Assembly: GCF_003026455.1 (NCBI RefSeq)
Contig: NZ_PYMB01000006.1
Location: 162,805-226,804, forward strand
Length of the DNA: 64,000 nt
Direction: 5' to 3'
From: Photobacterium rosenbergii
GTDB lineage: Bacteria > Pseudomonadota > Gammaproteobacteria > Enterobacterales > Vibrionaceae
The position numbers and the translations under genes are program-made. Each line of letters begins with the position of its first letter. Within the stretch, counting starts at the first letter, position 1. This document shows, in pieces, positions 53,286 through 62,055 of this stretch. Below the pieces are notes generated by a model, which was not told where the DNA came from, ran no database searches, and saw only the letters and a list, made by a program, of their open reading frames with translations.

Positions 53286-54362
53286 CTATCCGTTGGCCAG
53301 GGATTCATAAGCGCTCGCCATCGTCCTGACATCGGCGAGCTGGCGAATATATTGTGTTGTCTGGGCGCAGCTATTTATTGGCCCACGGAGTTTCTCCAGT
53401 AGGCTCTGCCCCAGTACGGCGGGTTGATCCGGTGGGATAAGGTGTCCGCTGTGGGGACAAATCAAATCGGGGATACCACCGACATCGGTCGCCACCACGG
53501 GTTTGCCGCAGGCCTGTGCCTCCAGCAGTGCCAGCGGCAGTCCTTCTTGGCGCGAGGGCATACAGAACAGGTCAATGGCATGGTAGAAATTCAGCATGTT
53601 ATCGCAGCGACCAAGCCAGTGGACCCGCCCTTTCAATCCCAACTGTTGTGCGAATTGTTCTAACGGCTGGCGTTCAGGTCCGTCGCCGGCGACAGCAAGC
53701 TGGTAGCATTCAGGCAGGGTTGCCAGTGCTTCGAGCATAACATCGATACCTTTTTCCTTTACCAGCCGACCGGCGCAGCCAATGATCAATGCGTCGGTTG
53801 GGAGCTGCAGCTGGTGGCGGGCTTGGGGACTTTGGCCCGGGGCATAGTGCTGGGTATCGATCCCGTTGATAATGACCTGATCCGTGTTGATCCCCAGCTC
53901 ACCCAAGTGATCGGCTACCCGTGGGGCATCGGCTACCAGCTTGATCCGGCTACCTGCCAGCAAGGTGCGGGTTAGCAAGCGTTGTTTGGGGTCGTCGAGG
54001 TGCCAGCTGTCGTGCTCGGTCTGGATGTGGGTGATCCCTTTGATACCGAGGCATGCCGCTCGGCTATATAGCAACGGTCCAAGGTGGTGGGAGTGGATCA
54101 CCTGAGCTTGCAAGGAGCGGATAAGGCGTCGCAATTTGAAAATAGTTTTTATATCGCGTCCCGCAGGCTTGTCGAGGAAATATAACCGCTCTGCGAGCGG
54201 GGCAAGCTCGGGCCATTGCGCAATTGCCTGATCTTTAGTGCCTTCCAATGCAACGACATGGACTTGGTTATCGTTGGAGGCAAAGCGTACAAGGTTGAGT
54301 ACCAGCCTTTCGATGCCTCCAGGATTTAGGTGCTGGACAACCTGCAAGGTATGGGTAGTCAT
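53286..54362 (-). CDS. sypP: SypP-like family 4 glycosyltransferase
   Basis: 358 residues, GT-B. HLNPGGIERLVLNLVRF at the N-terminus, GCAGRLVKEKGIDVMLEAL (near residue 195) and E-x7-E in RQEGLPLALLEAQACG (near 273). Adds a sugar to the lipid-linked repeat. Overlaps sypO by 4 nt. Symbol by position relative to V. fischeri. Confidence 0.85.
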   Translation of the reverse strand: MTTHTLQVVQHLNPGGIERLVLNLVRFASNDNQVHVVALEGTKDQAIAQWPELAPLAERLYFLDKPAGRDIKTIFKLRRLIRSLQAQVIHSHHLGPLLYSRAACLGIKGITHIQTEHDSWHLDDPKQRLLTRTLLAGSRIKLVADAPRVADHLGELGINTDQVIINGIDTQHYAPGQSPQARHQLQLPTDALIIGCAGRLVKEKGIDVMLEALATLPECYQLAVAGDGPERQPLEQFAQQLGLKGRVHWLGRCDNMLNFYHAIDLFCMPSRQEGLPLALLEAQACGKPVVATDVGGIPDLICPHSGHLIPPDQPAVLGQSLLEKLRGPINSCAQTTQYIRQLADVRTMASAYESLANG

Positions 54363-55801
54363 GATGCCTCCTCGCTAAAGTGTGGAATTCGGATCAACAC
54401 CGGTGCCTTGGCTAGTCGGGTGATTTGGCGGCTTTGGTATAACCGCGTATCGAGTAGCTGTACGGCACAAACCAGAGATAGCCCTAGCCCGAAACCAACA
54501 AAAATACCGAGGCTGAAGTTGAGCCACCATGGCCAATTGAGTGGTTGGCCTGGGACGCTCGGGCGGGCAATGATCTGGAGTTTGTCCGGCTCTTCGAAGC
54601 GGCCCAACTGGCCGGTCACTTTGGCCATCTCGTAACGTTCGAGAAGCTGGTTGTAGATTTTGGCTTTGACGTCATAGTTGCGCTGCAGCACAGTCAGTTC
54701 TTTTTCCAGTTGGGCAAATTCGGCCCGCTTTTCTTCTAGTTGCAAGGCTTGTGCCTCAAGCAACTGCAATTCGCCTTGCAACGACTGAATTTGGTTCTCG
54801 GCCTGCTGCAGTTGTTCAAACTGGCTGATCAGGATCGGTTGGTTGGGGTTATCCAATTGCTGGGTGTTGCTGGCAATACGTTGCCACAACTGGCTGACTT
54901 GTTGCGGGTTGAGTGATTGCTGTTGGTCAACCAGGCGGGAGCGTTCCTGTTTCAGGCGATCGAGTTGGCGCAGTACTGCTTTGACCGATGAGTGGCGATC
55001 GGTATAGCTGGCTCGAAGGATCGCAAGTTCTGCTTCGGCCTTGACGATTTCGGCTTCCAGCATGCCGACGACGGGATTGGTACTGGCGAGGCGGTCATAG
55101 AAGTTATCCCGCTTGGCCTGGGCGTTAAGCAATTCGAGCTTGGTTTCCTGGATCAGGGTGTTGATCTGGGCATCATTCTGGATCCGGCTTCCCTGGAGCT
55201 GGGGGAGGTTGCTGGCATTGTCCGATTTGAATGTGGCCAATGCGCTTTCGGCGCTCTCGAGATCTGCGAGGGTCGATTCAAGCTGCTGCTGGAGAAATAG
55301 CTCAGAGCCATCAATTGAGGCCCGGCCGGGGGCTCGTAGTTTGTCGAGGAACATAGCCGCCAGTTTATTGAGGATCAGCGGCATCTCTTTGGGGGTATGC
55401 CAGTTGAGGCCAAGCTGTACCAGATCGCTGCCAACGAGATTGACACTCAGGTTACTGTTGAGCTGGCTGGTGACGGCATTGAGTTGGCTTGGGTTGTCCG
55501 GTGAGGCCAATTCAAGGTCGATAGCAACTTGTTGTAGGACGAACTGGCTATGGAGCAATACCCGTAGGGCTTTGATCCTTTTCTGCAGGTTCATCGAAAT
55601 AGACAAATCCTCCAGAAATGGGTTTAGCATTGCAGCTTCCTGGACCAAGATTGTGGTTTGGGCGTAGTAGCGCTTGGCTTTAAGTGCCCCGCCTGCCGTC
55701 ATCAGCAGTGGCATAACCAGTACTGGAATGATCAGCAGGTAGCGATGGTTCCACAACGCCTGCAGAAGGGGATACAGCTTGGCAAAGAGTTGGTGCCTCA
55801 T
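54359..55801 (-). CDS. sypO: SypO-like Wzz/GNVR chain-length protein
   Basis: 480 residues. Membrane segment ~22-42, long periplasmic coiled coil (~150-410, Gln/Glu/Leu-rich), second membrane segment ~433-455. Polysaccharide co-polymerase without a fused kinase, which would be SypD's role. Overlaps its neighbours on both sides by 4 nt. Confidence 0.88.
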   Translation of the reverse strand: MRHQLFAKLYPLLQALWNHRYLLIIPVLVMPLLMTAGGALKAKRYYAQTTILVQEAAMLNPFLEDLSISMNLQKRIKALRVLLHSQFVLQQVAIDLELASPDNPSQLNAVTSQLNSNLSVNLVGSDLVQLGLNWHTPKEMPLILNKLAAMFLDKLRAPGRASIDGSELFLQQQLESTLADLESAESALATFKSDNASNLPQLQGSRIQNDAQINTLIQETKLELLNAQAKRDNFYDRLASTNPVVGMLEAEIVKAEAELAILRASYTDRHSSVKAVLRQLDRLKQERSRLVDQQQSLNPQQVSQLWQRIASNTQQLDNPNQPILISQFEQLQQAENQIQSLQGELQLLEAQALQLEEKRAEFAQLEKELTVLQRNYDVKAKIYNQLLERYEMAKVTGQLGRFEEPDKLQIIARPSVPGQPLNWPWWLNFSLGIFVGFGLGLSLVCAVQLLDTRLYQSRQITRLAKAPVLIRIPHFSEEAS

Positions 55802-56139
55802 GGTGCTTGCCTTTCTAATATCAAAGTATCAGCGGTTTGGGTCGGTACGTATTCCAGGTGCAGCGGGATGTTCTGGCTGTTGGAAAGGGTACTGACGGCC
55901 TGGATTCGCTTTTGTCCCTGAAGCAGGGCATCAAAGGGATTATCCAGATCGGCCGGGGCCACTTTGGCGCTTAATTGCTGGTAGGGGTTTTGTGCCAGAA
56001 AGTCACTGATCTTGCGCTGCTGTTCCGCAGTGAGTGAAATCTGTTCTGGGCTGAAGAACAGGGTCAGGCTGCTTGGCCCCGGCTGTGTGGCACAACCTAC
56101 GATTAACAGGCAACCTAACGCTATCAATATCCTTTTCAT
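55798..56139 (-). CDS. Small lipoprotein with degenerate OmpA-like fold
   Basis: 113 residues with a lipobox (LLIVGC, Cys16). The remainder resembles the beta-alpha-beta-alpha-beta plan of OmpA-type domains (LTLFFSPEQISLTAEQQRKI, then GQKRIQAVSTLSNSQNIPLH), but the diaminopimelate Asp motif (GHTD) is absent. No counterpart in the V. fischeri syp locus that I know of. First gene after a 104-nt gap with a sigma-54-like element; overlaps sypO by 4 nt. Confidence 0.75.
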   Translation of the reverse strand: MKRILIALGCLLIVGCATQPGPSSLTLFFSPEQISLTAEQQRKISDFLAQNPYQQLSAKVAPADLDNPFDALLQGQKRIQAVSTLSNSQNIPLHLEYVPTQTADTLILERQAP

Positions 56140-56180
56140 ATCTCCCCCTGGGTGGCTCCGTTTGCTCCTCCATTATTGGT

Positions 56181-56196
56181 AGCAAAAAAAGTGCCT
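56181..56196 (-). promoter_or_regulatory. Candidate sigma-54 promoter of lipoprotein-sypO-sypP-sypQR
   Basis: On the minus strand AGGCAC-TTTTT-TTGCT: GG and GC exactly 10 nt apart, differing from TGGCAC-N5-TTGCW only at the first base. It lies ~42 nt before the lipoprotein start. Confidence 0.65.
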
Positions 56197-56243
56197 GAAG
56201 TTGGGAGAATTGTTATCTGCCGCCTAAAAATATTGACACTTTG

Positions 56244-57392
56244 TCAGATGGCCAGTTTTTGCTTAATTACATCAATGGCTTGTGTGGCACGAAACGACCA
56301 GCTTTCATTGCTAACTGCCAGGTAGGCCAGTTCGGCGTGGTTGCTTCTCTGCTGGGGAGTCCATTGGCAATAGTGATCGATAGTCGCTAACCACTCGGCT
56401 TCACTACTGGCTGTGGTGATAAGGTCTCGGTAAGGGGCTGTGGCAGGGAATGGCGAGCTGATCACCGGGCAGCCTGCAGCAAGGTACTCCCTCATTTTTA
56501 AAGGGTTACAGGCGCGGATCTGTTCATTATCGACAAAAGGCAAGATCGCCATAGTCCAGTGCTGAAGATATTGGGGCAGTTGGTGGTGAGGCTTGGCAGG
56601 CAACAGCGTGATGTTGGGGTGCTGGCGGAGTGACGCAATATCACTGTCTTCTCGACCAATAAAATAGAAATTAATATTGGGGCGGGCCTTGGCAAGCCTG
56701 ACGATAAGCGATTGATCGAGCCAGTTATTCAGGCTGCCGTAGAAGCCAATACTGGGTTTGTCCGGGGCGATATCCACCGGGCAGGTTGTTGCGTTTGCAA
56801 ATTGCGACAAGTGCACACCATGTGGCAATAGAACGGTTTTGTCTGCGGGGAACTTAGCGTGCAAAGCGTGGCTGCAGGCAAAAATGATATCGGCCCGGGC
56901 AACTAGACGCCGTTCGGCGTCAGCAGCGAGCTGGTGGTCAACCCCGGCGAGTGCAGAAAAATCGTCCCCACAGTAGTAGATCACCAGATCACTGTCGCAG
57001 ATATCCAAGTAGTCGACTGCACTGGGTAAGGCAGCCCATACTACCCGCTGAGAATGTTTGGCGCTGACTTGCCGCTTGAGTAAAAGACTATTGAGTTGCC
57101 TAGCGAGGGGATGTTGGGCCATCGGCCAGACCAGCGGCTTGATAATGGAAGTCGGCTTGGTCATTGAAGTTGCTTCGGGGCTTTCCTGTGCTGGTTGACA
57201 CGAAGTATCAGCTTTCCCGGCAGCCATTAACTTCTCGCCTATTCGTAATAGATCCTTGAAATTGAGTGACGGTTGGCGCAAACCGATTGAGTTAACCCAA
57301 TGCACCTCGTAGTGCTCACCAATTTCTTGGAGTAAATGCTGGCTGCTTGAGGGGTGGCGCCCCCAGTCCTCGCCGAAAACCAAAAATTCCAT
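56244..57392 (-). CDS. sypN: SypN-like glycosyltransferase
   Basis: 382 residues, GT-B family 4/1-like (MEFLVFGEDWGRHPSSSQHL start; VIYYCGDDFSALAG; SIGFYGSLNNWLDQ near residue 215; CNPLKMREYLAAGCPVISS near 300). The start at 57392 is chosen for GGAG 7 nt upstream and the 1-nt gap to sypM; a longer frame overlapping sypM by 92 nt is rejected. Confidence 0.84.
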   Translation of the reverse strand: MEFLVFGEDWGRHPSSSQHLLQEIGEHYEVHWVNSIGLRQPSLNFKDLLRIGEKLMAAGKADTSCQPAQESPEATSMTKPTSIIKPLVWPMAQHPLARQLNSLLLKRQVSAKHSQRVVWAALPSAVDYLDICDSDLVIYYCGDDFSALAGVDHQLAADAERRLVARADIIFACSHALHAKFPADKTVLLPHGVHLSQFANATTCPVDIAPDKPSIGFYGSLNNWLDQSLIVRLAKARPNINFYFIGREDSDIASLRQHPNITLLPAKPHHQLPQYLQHWTMAILPFVDNEQIRACNPLKMREYLAAGCPVISSPFPATAPYRDLITTASSEAEWLATIDHYCQWTPQQRSNHAELAYLAVSNESWSFRATQAIDVIKQKLAI

Positions 57393-57393
57393 C

Positions 57394-58089
57394 TCAATAC
57401 TCCAACGCTTTGATGACTTTGGCGGGGTTTCCGCCAGCCAATACCCCTGAGGGGATATCTTTGGTGACCACACTGCCAGCGGCAATCACGCTGCCTTCGC
57501 CAATGGTGACACCTGCCATGACCATGACCCCAGTTCCCAACCAAGCATTGCGGCACAGATGTATGTCACCAACTTGTTGCTCGGTGTCCGGTTTGCCTTC
57601 GGCCCTGGCTGTTGGATCCATAGGGTGGCCGGGGAAACCGGCAAGGAATACTTTACCTGCCAGGCGTACATTGTCGTCAATACGGATTGTGCGGCCAACC
57701 GCCAAGGTGTTTTGCCAGCCGATATCGACGTTGTCTCCGACAATGAGTTGTGGTGCCTGCTCTCCCCAGGCCCGGCCGCAATACGTCGCGATACCTGAAA
57801 GACGACAGTTTTCGCCAAGCGTGATATCGAGCGGCCCGATGATCTGTGGCATGCCGCAATCCAGTTGTAACTGACGGGGGCGGTTAGCCAGGCGGGAGGT
57901 AAAGACAGGGGTGAAATACCCTTTTTGCAAAATGCAATGAAGGCTTTGCTTTACTGCCAAATGCAAGTGATAGAGTCCTTTGTGCAGAAAGGGGATTGAA
58001 GGGAGTGAGCTGCCTCTTAGCTGCCGGACCATATTTTTGAGCATGGCAAAGTGGTTCGGCGCCAAGTGGGCTTTAACAAGTGCGCGCAT
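57394..58089 (-). CDS. sypM: SypM-like hexapeptide-repeat acetyltransferase
   Basis: 231 residues. Left-handed beta-helix (LbH) acyltransferase of the WcaF/NodL type: ITLGENCRLSG, LIVGDNVDIGW, IRIDDNVRLAG and near the end WLGTGVMVMAGVTIGEGSVI. Probably O-acetylates a sugar of the repeat unit. Overlaps sypL by 17 nt. Confidence 0.87.
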   Translation of the reverse strand: MRALVKAHLAPNHFAMLKNMVRQLRGSSLPSIPFLHKGLYHLHLAVKQSLHCILQKGYFTPVFTSRLANRPRQLQLDCGMPQIIGPLDITLGENCRLSGIATYCGRAWGEQAPQLIVGDNVDIGWQNTLAVGRTIRIDDNVRLAGKVFLAGFPGHPMDPTARAEGKPDTEQQVGDIHLCRNAWLGTGVMVMAGVTIGEGSVIAAGSVVTKDIPSGVLAGGNPAKVIKALEY

Positions 58090-59404
58090 GGTTTGCCTCC
58101 TGGTTTAGGGTGAGCCGGTCTAATGCCAGCAATAATCCGATTAAGATGTACAGTGGCCAGGTTGTTCCCTGGGTCAGGAATGTCCCGCTGACACAGAAAG
58201 ATAGGGTTCCCAGCCATAGTCCCTGAGCCAGTGGCTTCATCTCATGGTGCTCGAGACGTTTGAGGAGTTGGTAACTGACACGTAGGGCACCTATTACCAT
58301 AAGCAGGAATAGTACCAATCCGACGAACCCTGTCTCTGACAGGATTTGGAGCCAGGTGCTATGTACCGCATGGTTTTTACCATCCCAATGCGGCGAGTAG
58401 AAATAATAGTTGTAGTAGAAGTTATTGAGGCCGACCCCGGCAAAGGGGTTACTGACAGCCATGTTGAAGGCGGCTTGCCAGGCATAAATTCGTCCCATAG
58501 CCGACTCATCGATTCCGGCTTCGGCGGCTCCGCCGGAGCTGCGGTCGCTGATCCCTGCCAATAGCACCAGCGCCATCAGCCCGACTCCACTGATAATGCT
58601 GGGAAGAACGATTGAGCGGCTTTTTAGCAGCGCCATAGCAAAAACAACGCAGGCTATGCCGAGTAATCCTCCGCGACTCTGGGTCGCCAACACGCTCATG
58701 ATCATGATGATCAGCACAACGAACGCCAATGCCCGTTGCCATTTCGGGCCATGGAAACTGTAGGCCATGGCAAATGACACGGGAAATTGCAAAACCAGCG
58801 CCAGATCGTTGGGATCACCCAGCATGGAGCCGATGTCCCGGCCAATGGTGACCCGGGTGCCTTCCACCAAGCCGATGCCATTGGTCTTGTTGAACAAGGC
58901 CAGCCCTCCAATTAGCAAACCACTAAGTAGCAGCAAATAGGGGATCACTTTTAGCTGTGGTTGGCGCTGAGGTAGCCAGCTGATAGCGAAGACCATGATG
59001 ACAATCTTGATGAAGTTACCGTTAAAACTGGCAAAAGCCTCTCCACGGTTGGTGGCGAACAGGCAGGAAACCAGAACCCAGGCACTGAAAAGCAGGAAGA
59101 GGGTCTGCAAGCGGTGCCAGTTGACGGAGTCTCGCTGCAGCCAAAGTTGCCAGCCAAGCCCGGCCAGGCTGGCTAGCGCCAATAGTTGGGGGATCTTCAA
59201 TGGCATTAGCAGCGGAAACGCTTCGTGGATCCGAAAATAAGAGAAAATAATGAAGCCAACACACACCAGAAAAGCCTGGCTGATGACAAAAGGCAGGACA
59301 AATAGCAAACAGGCAACCAGAATCAAATTGCCCTGGGACATCCAGGCGGTAAAAATCAGCCCGCAACATGTCAATGCCAGAAGTCCTTGGTTTTGCCGTT
59401 TCAT
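58073..59404 (-). CDS. sypL: SypL-like Wzy/O-antigen-ligase family membrane protein
   Basis: 443 residues, ~11 membrane segments. Wzy_C signature: ATQSRGGLLG (near residue 243) and, in the large periplasmic loop, HAVHSTWLQILSETG (near 347), with the conserved His and Glu. Polymerase or ligase of the polysaccharide; which of the two cannot be decided here, and it is the only such protein in the cluster. Confidence 0.87.
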   Translation of the reverse strand: MKRQNQGLLALTCCGLIFTAWMSQGNLILVACLLFVLPFVISQAFLVCVGFIIFSYFRIHEAFPLLMPLKIPQLLALASLAGLGWQLWLQRDSVNWHRLQTLFLLFSAWVLVSCLFATNRGEAFASFNGNFIKIVIMVFAISWLPQRQPQLKVIPYLLLLSGLLIGGLALFNKTNGIGLVEGTRVTIGRDIGSMLGDPNDLALVLQFPVSFAMAYSFHGPKWQRALAFVVLIIMIMSVLATQSRGGLLGIACVVFAMALLKSRSIVLPSIISGVGLMALVLLAGISDRSSGGAAEAGIDESAMGRIYAWQAAFNMAVSNPFAGVGLNNFYYNYYFYSPHWDGKNHAVHSTWLQILSETGFVGLVLFLLMVIGALRVSYQLLKRLEHHEMKPLAQGLWLGTLSFCVSGTFLTQGTTWPLYILIGLLLALDRLTLNQEANHARTC

Positions 59405-60774
59405 CCGTTAGCCTCCGCTGCTTTTTTCCATCCCGTTAGCTTAGGGCGAAGCCATGGCCAGCCAACTTGTACCAATAACAGTAGGCTAAAGGCGATCTCA
59501 TAGGCCACTTTGAAGTGGATATGGCTAACCAGAATTAAGGCTACGAGAGCATAGCTTACAGCTAGACGCGGCAGTGGATAGGGCAGACGTAGGTAATGCT
59601 GGCTCCAGAGATAAAACAAGCTAACCCGCAGTAGTTGTAAACCGATACCCGCCAAAATAAACGGGTAGAGCCCAAAACGGGGGAGTACAAATACCAATAG
59701 GGCGATTGCACATGCTGCACTGATCATCCCGATAGCCATGATGCTGTTGCCATCCTTCTGGTGGTAACAGCCTATGTTGAGCAGGGTGCTGGCATGTTTG
59801 AACATGACGGTGATGCCTAGAAGGGGGAGGATCTGTGCGCTTTGGTGAAATTCGGCAGGTAGCCAGAGCAATAAAAAGCGGGAGCCAACAATGATGATCC
59901 CTGCTGCAACCAAGCAACCTAACTGGCAACCCAATACACTGAGGGTTGCAGCTTGCTGGCGTTGTGCTTGAGTACCGAGCAAGCCGAAGCGCTTGGGAAA
60001 CCACCACATACCAAAAGGTTCGAGTAGCAGGCTGGCAGCGATGGCCCACTGTGCAGCAATCGCATAGGGGGCTAGAGCCGCTAGGCCGAGAGTATCGGCG
60101 ATGGCCCAGCGCTCAACCCCCATAACTAAAAAGCTGAGTATGCCCGAAAGGGTAATGGCACGGCCGTATTTCAATAGTAAGGCACTAAGGCCCAGCTTGG
60201 GGGCCGGGAAGTGCTTGGCGAGAGTGATGATCTGGACAATTTGTGCGACTAGACCTGCAGCCATTATTCCATCAACGCCGTACTGAGGTGCTAGAAAGAT
60301 GATCCCTAGCCCTTGGACCAAAGCGAAAGCGACCTGCGCCAATACAAATTGGCTTGCAAGGTTACGTATCCTAAGGATTGCTAGCGGCACACAGCAAAGG
60401 GTGTTGAGCAACAGGGTGAGCAGCAAACAGCGCACGGCAAAAGATGAAGGGGCTCCCGGCAGGATTTGTTGCAACTCGGAGAGAAAGGCTTGCCCCAGTA
60501 GCATTATCACAGAGGCAATCAGCAAAATGAGTCCGAATGTGCAACGGAAAAAAGCGGCCTGATCGGCTTGGTCATGGGCAAAACGGTACATGGCGTCACT
60601 GATACCAAATGCCATGATCAGGGTGAGTAGACTGCCGAAGGTCACCAGTACATCAAGCTGGCCAAATTGATCTGCGCCCAGCCACTGCGTGACGAAAGGC
60701 TGGAGGCCAAGGGCAATCAGCTTGCTGCTGACCAAGCCGACAGCGTATATCGCCATAGTCATTGCCGGAGTCAT
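59401..60774 (-). CDS. sypK: SypK-like Wzx flippase
   Basis: 457 residues, 12-14 membrane segments, MOP/polysaccharide_synt family (SKLIALGLQPFVTQWLGADQ near the N-terminus; FGISDAMYRFAHD). Flips lipid-linked repeat units across the inner membrane. Overlaps both neighbours by 4 nt. Confidence 0.88.
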   Translation of the reverse strand: MTPAMTMAIYAVGLVSSKLIALGLQPFVTQWLGADQFGQLDVLVTFGSLLTLIMAFGISDAMYRFAHDQADQAAFFRCTFGLILLIASVIMLLGQAFLSELQQILPGAPSSFAVRCLLLTLLLNTLCCVPLAILRIRNLASQFVLAQVAFALVQGLGIIFLAPQYGVDGIMAAGLVAQIVQIITLAKHFPAPKLGLSALLLKYGRAITLSGILSFLVMGVERWAIADTLGLAALAPYAIAAQWAIAASLLLEPFGMWWFPKRFGLLGTQAQRQQAATLSVLGCQLGCLVAAGIIIVGSRFLLLWLPAEFHQSAQILPLLGITVMFKHASTLLNIGCYHQKDGNSIMAIGMISAACAIALLVFVLPRFGLYPFILAGIGLQLLRVSLFYLWSQHYLRLPYPLPRLAVSYALVALILVSHIHFKVAYEIAFSLLLLVQVGWPWLRPKLTGWKKAAEANG

Positions 60775-61922
60775 AATGCTTCTACCTGTGTAGAAAGCCT
60801 TTTGGCTTGTGAAAGGGCAGTGAATTGATCCATGACCCGATCAAAGGCTCTTTGCCGGATTTGCTTGAGAGTGGAGATGGGTTGCAAGCGGTGCGTTGCC
60901 ATAGCGTTAGCAAGAGCAAGGTGATCATCCATAGGTACCTGAAGACCATACTGCTGTTCGAGGATTTCATTGCATCCTGACAAGTCAGTAGTAATGACCG
61001 GAAGGCCCAATGCCATTGCTTCTTTGATGACTAGTGGGCCGGTATCTTTATCACCATTCGGGGCGATGGTGAATGGGGCGACAAGGGCTTTGTAGTCGTT
61101 GGCATGCTGGCGGTACCAAGCTGATTCCTTATGGCCGAGAAAATGAACTTGCGAGCGGGTATGAGAATTAAGCCCGAGCTGATGGGCAAGTTGGTTGAGG
61201 CTCGATCGTAGTGGGCCGTCTCCGACAATATCTAGATGGGTGTCCGGAGGGAGTTGGCCCAGTGCATGGAGTAAAGTATCAAGTCCTTTCTTCTCAACCA
61301 GTCGGCCAATAAACAAAAAGTCTTTCTTTGGTTGCCAGTTGCTATTGAGCGGCGGATATTGGGAGGCATCAATACCACAGGGTATATGCAAAACTGGACT
61401 TTTAGTTGCAGTTTGCAGTTCATTTTGCATGTCTTTGGTGACAGCGCAGATAAAGTTAGCGGCTTTCAGCTTGCTTTCAATGTCCTGTGGGGTGGCATAG
61501 ATATCGGCGCCATGGCCGACAAAAGAGACGGGGATGTTGAGTAGCTTTGCAGCAACAATTGCCGTTGCCGTACTGTGCCATGCAAAGTGGGCGTGGAGGT
61601 GCTCGCATTTATCCTGCTGGGCGAGGCGCGCCAGTTGTAGCCCTTGTCGCAAAAGGGATAAGTAACAAAACCCTTGCTGTTGCCTGAGAAAATGGTGGCA
61701 GCGATGGAAGTTCCAGATATTAGCAAAAGGATACGCAGGGGCTGAAGTGAGGTAGCGGCACTGCTTTTTCAATTCACTATCGGCTGGCTGAAAGTGCTGG
61801 CCTGGGCTGAATGCATAAGGTTGAACAGCGTGTCCTAGCTTTTGCATTGCCCTGATCTCAACACCAACAAAGGTTTCAGATAATGTTGGGAAAACAGGGA
61901 TCACGTATCCGATCTTCTTCAT
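60771..61922 (-). CDS. sypJ: SypJ-like family 4 glycosyltransferase
   Basis: 383 residues. VIPVFPTLSETFVGVEIRAM at the N-terminus is typical of colanic-acid-type GT4 enzymes; HAHFAWHSTATA, FIGRLVEKKGLDTLLHAL (near residue 200) and PLVIKEAMALGLPVITTD (E-x7-E element). First gene of the leftward cluster, SD gagg, with sigma-54-like sequences upstream. Could correspond to sypH, sypI or sypJ of V. fischeri; J is chosen only by its place before K. Confidence 0.82.
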   Translation of the reverse strand: MKKIGYVIPVFPTLSETFVGVEIRAMQKLGHAVQPYAFSPGQHFQPADSELKKQCRYLTSAPAYPFANIWNFHRCHHFLRQQQGFCYLSLLRQGLQLARLAQQDKCEHLHAHFAWHSTATAIVAAKLLNIPVSFVGHGADIYATPQDIESKLKAANFICAVTKDMQNELQTATKSPVLHIPCGIDASQYPPLNSNWQPKKDFLFIGRLVEKKGLDTLLHALGQLPPDTHLDIVGDGPLRSSLNQLAHQLGLNSHTRSQVHFLGHKESAWYRQHANDYKALVAPFTIAPNGDKDTGPLVIKEAMALGLPVITTDLSGCNEILEQQYGLQVPMDDHLALANAMATHRLQPISTLKQIRQRAFDRVMDQFTALSQAKRLSTQVEAL

Positions 61923-61954
61923 GACTTTATCCTCATTGCCCTTTGGCAGTATGT

Positions 61955-61970
61955 TGCTGGTGGTGTGCCT
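61955..61970 (-). promoter_or_regulatory. Candidate sigma-54 promoter of the sypJ-to-N unit
   Basis: On the minus strand AGGCAC-ACCAC-CAGCA: GGCAC and GC at the right 10-nt distance, but TT of the -12 element is CA. A second, alternative element in the same gap is TGGCAT-CAATA-TTGGA (61982-61997). Weaker than the others. Confidence 0.42.
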
Positions 61971-62005
61971 TATTGTTGTTATCCAATATTGATGCCAATA
62001 CGCTT

Positions 62006-62021
62006 TGGCGTGTGGTTTGCA
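62006..62021 (+). promoter_or_regulatory. Candidate sigma-54 promoter of the GT2 gene
   Basis: TGGCGT-GTGGT-TTGCA: TGGC, correct spacing and a perfect TTGCA, two mismatches in -24. The predicted start point is ~25 nt before the coding start, with an SD between. Confidence 0.55.
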
Positions 62022-62055
62022 TTGCGTTATCGACTATCTATATAGAGAGGCGATG

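Noticed and set aside
57393..57485. 31-residue N-terminal extension of sypN
   Set aside because: It would overlap the end of sypM by 92 nt, whereas an ATG with GGAG sits 1 nt after the sypM stop and gives a normal GT start.
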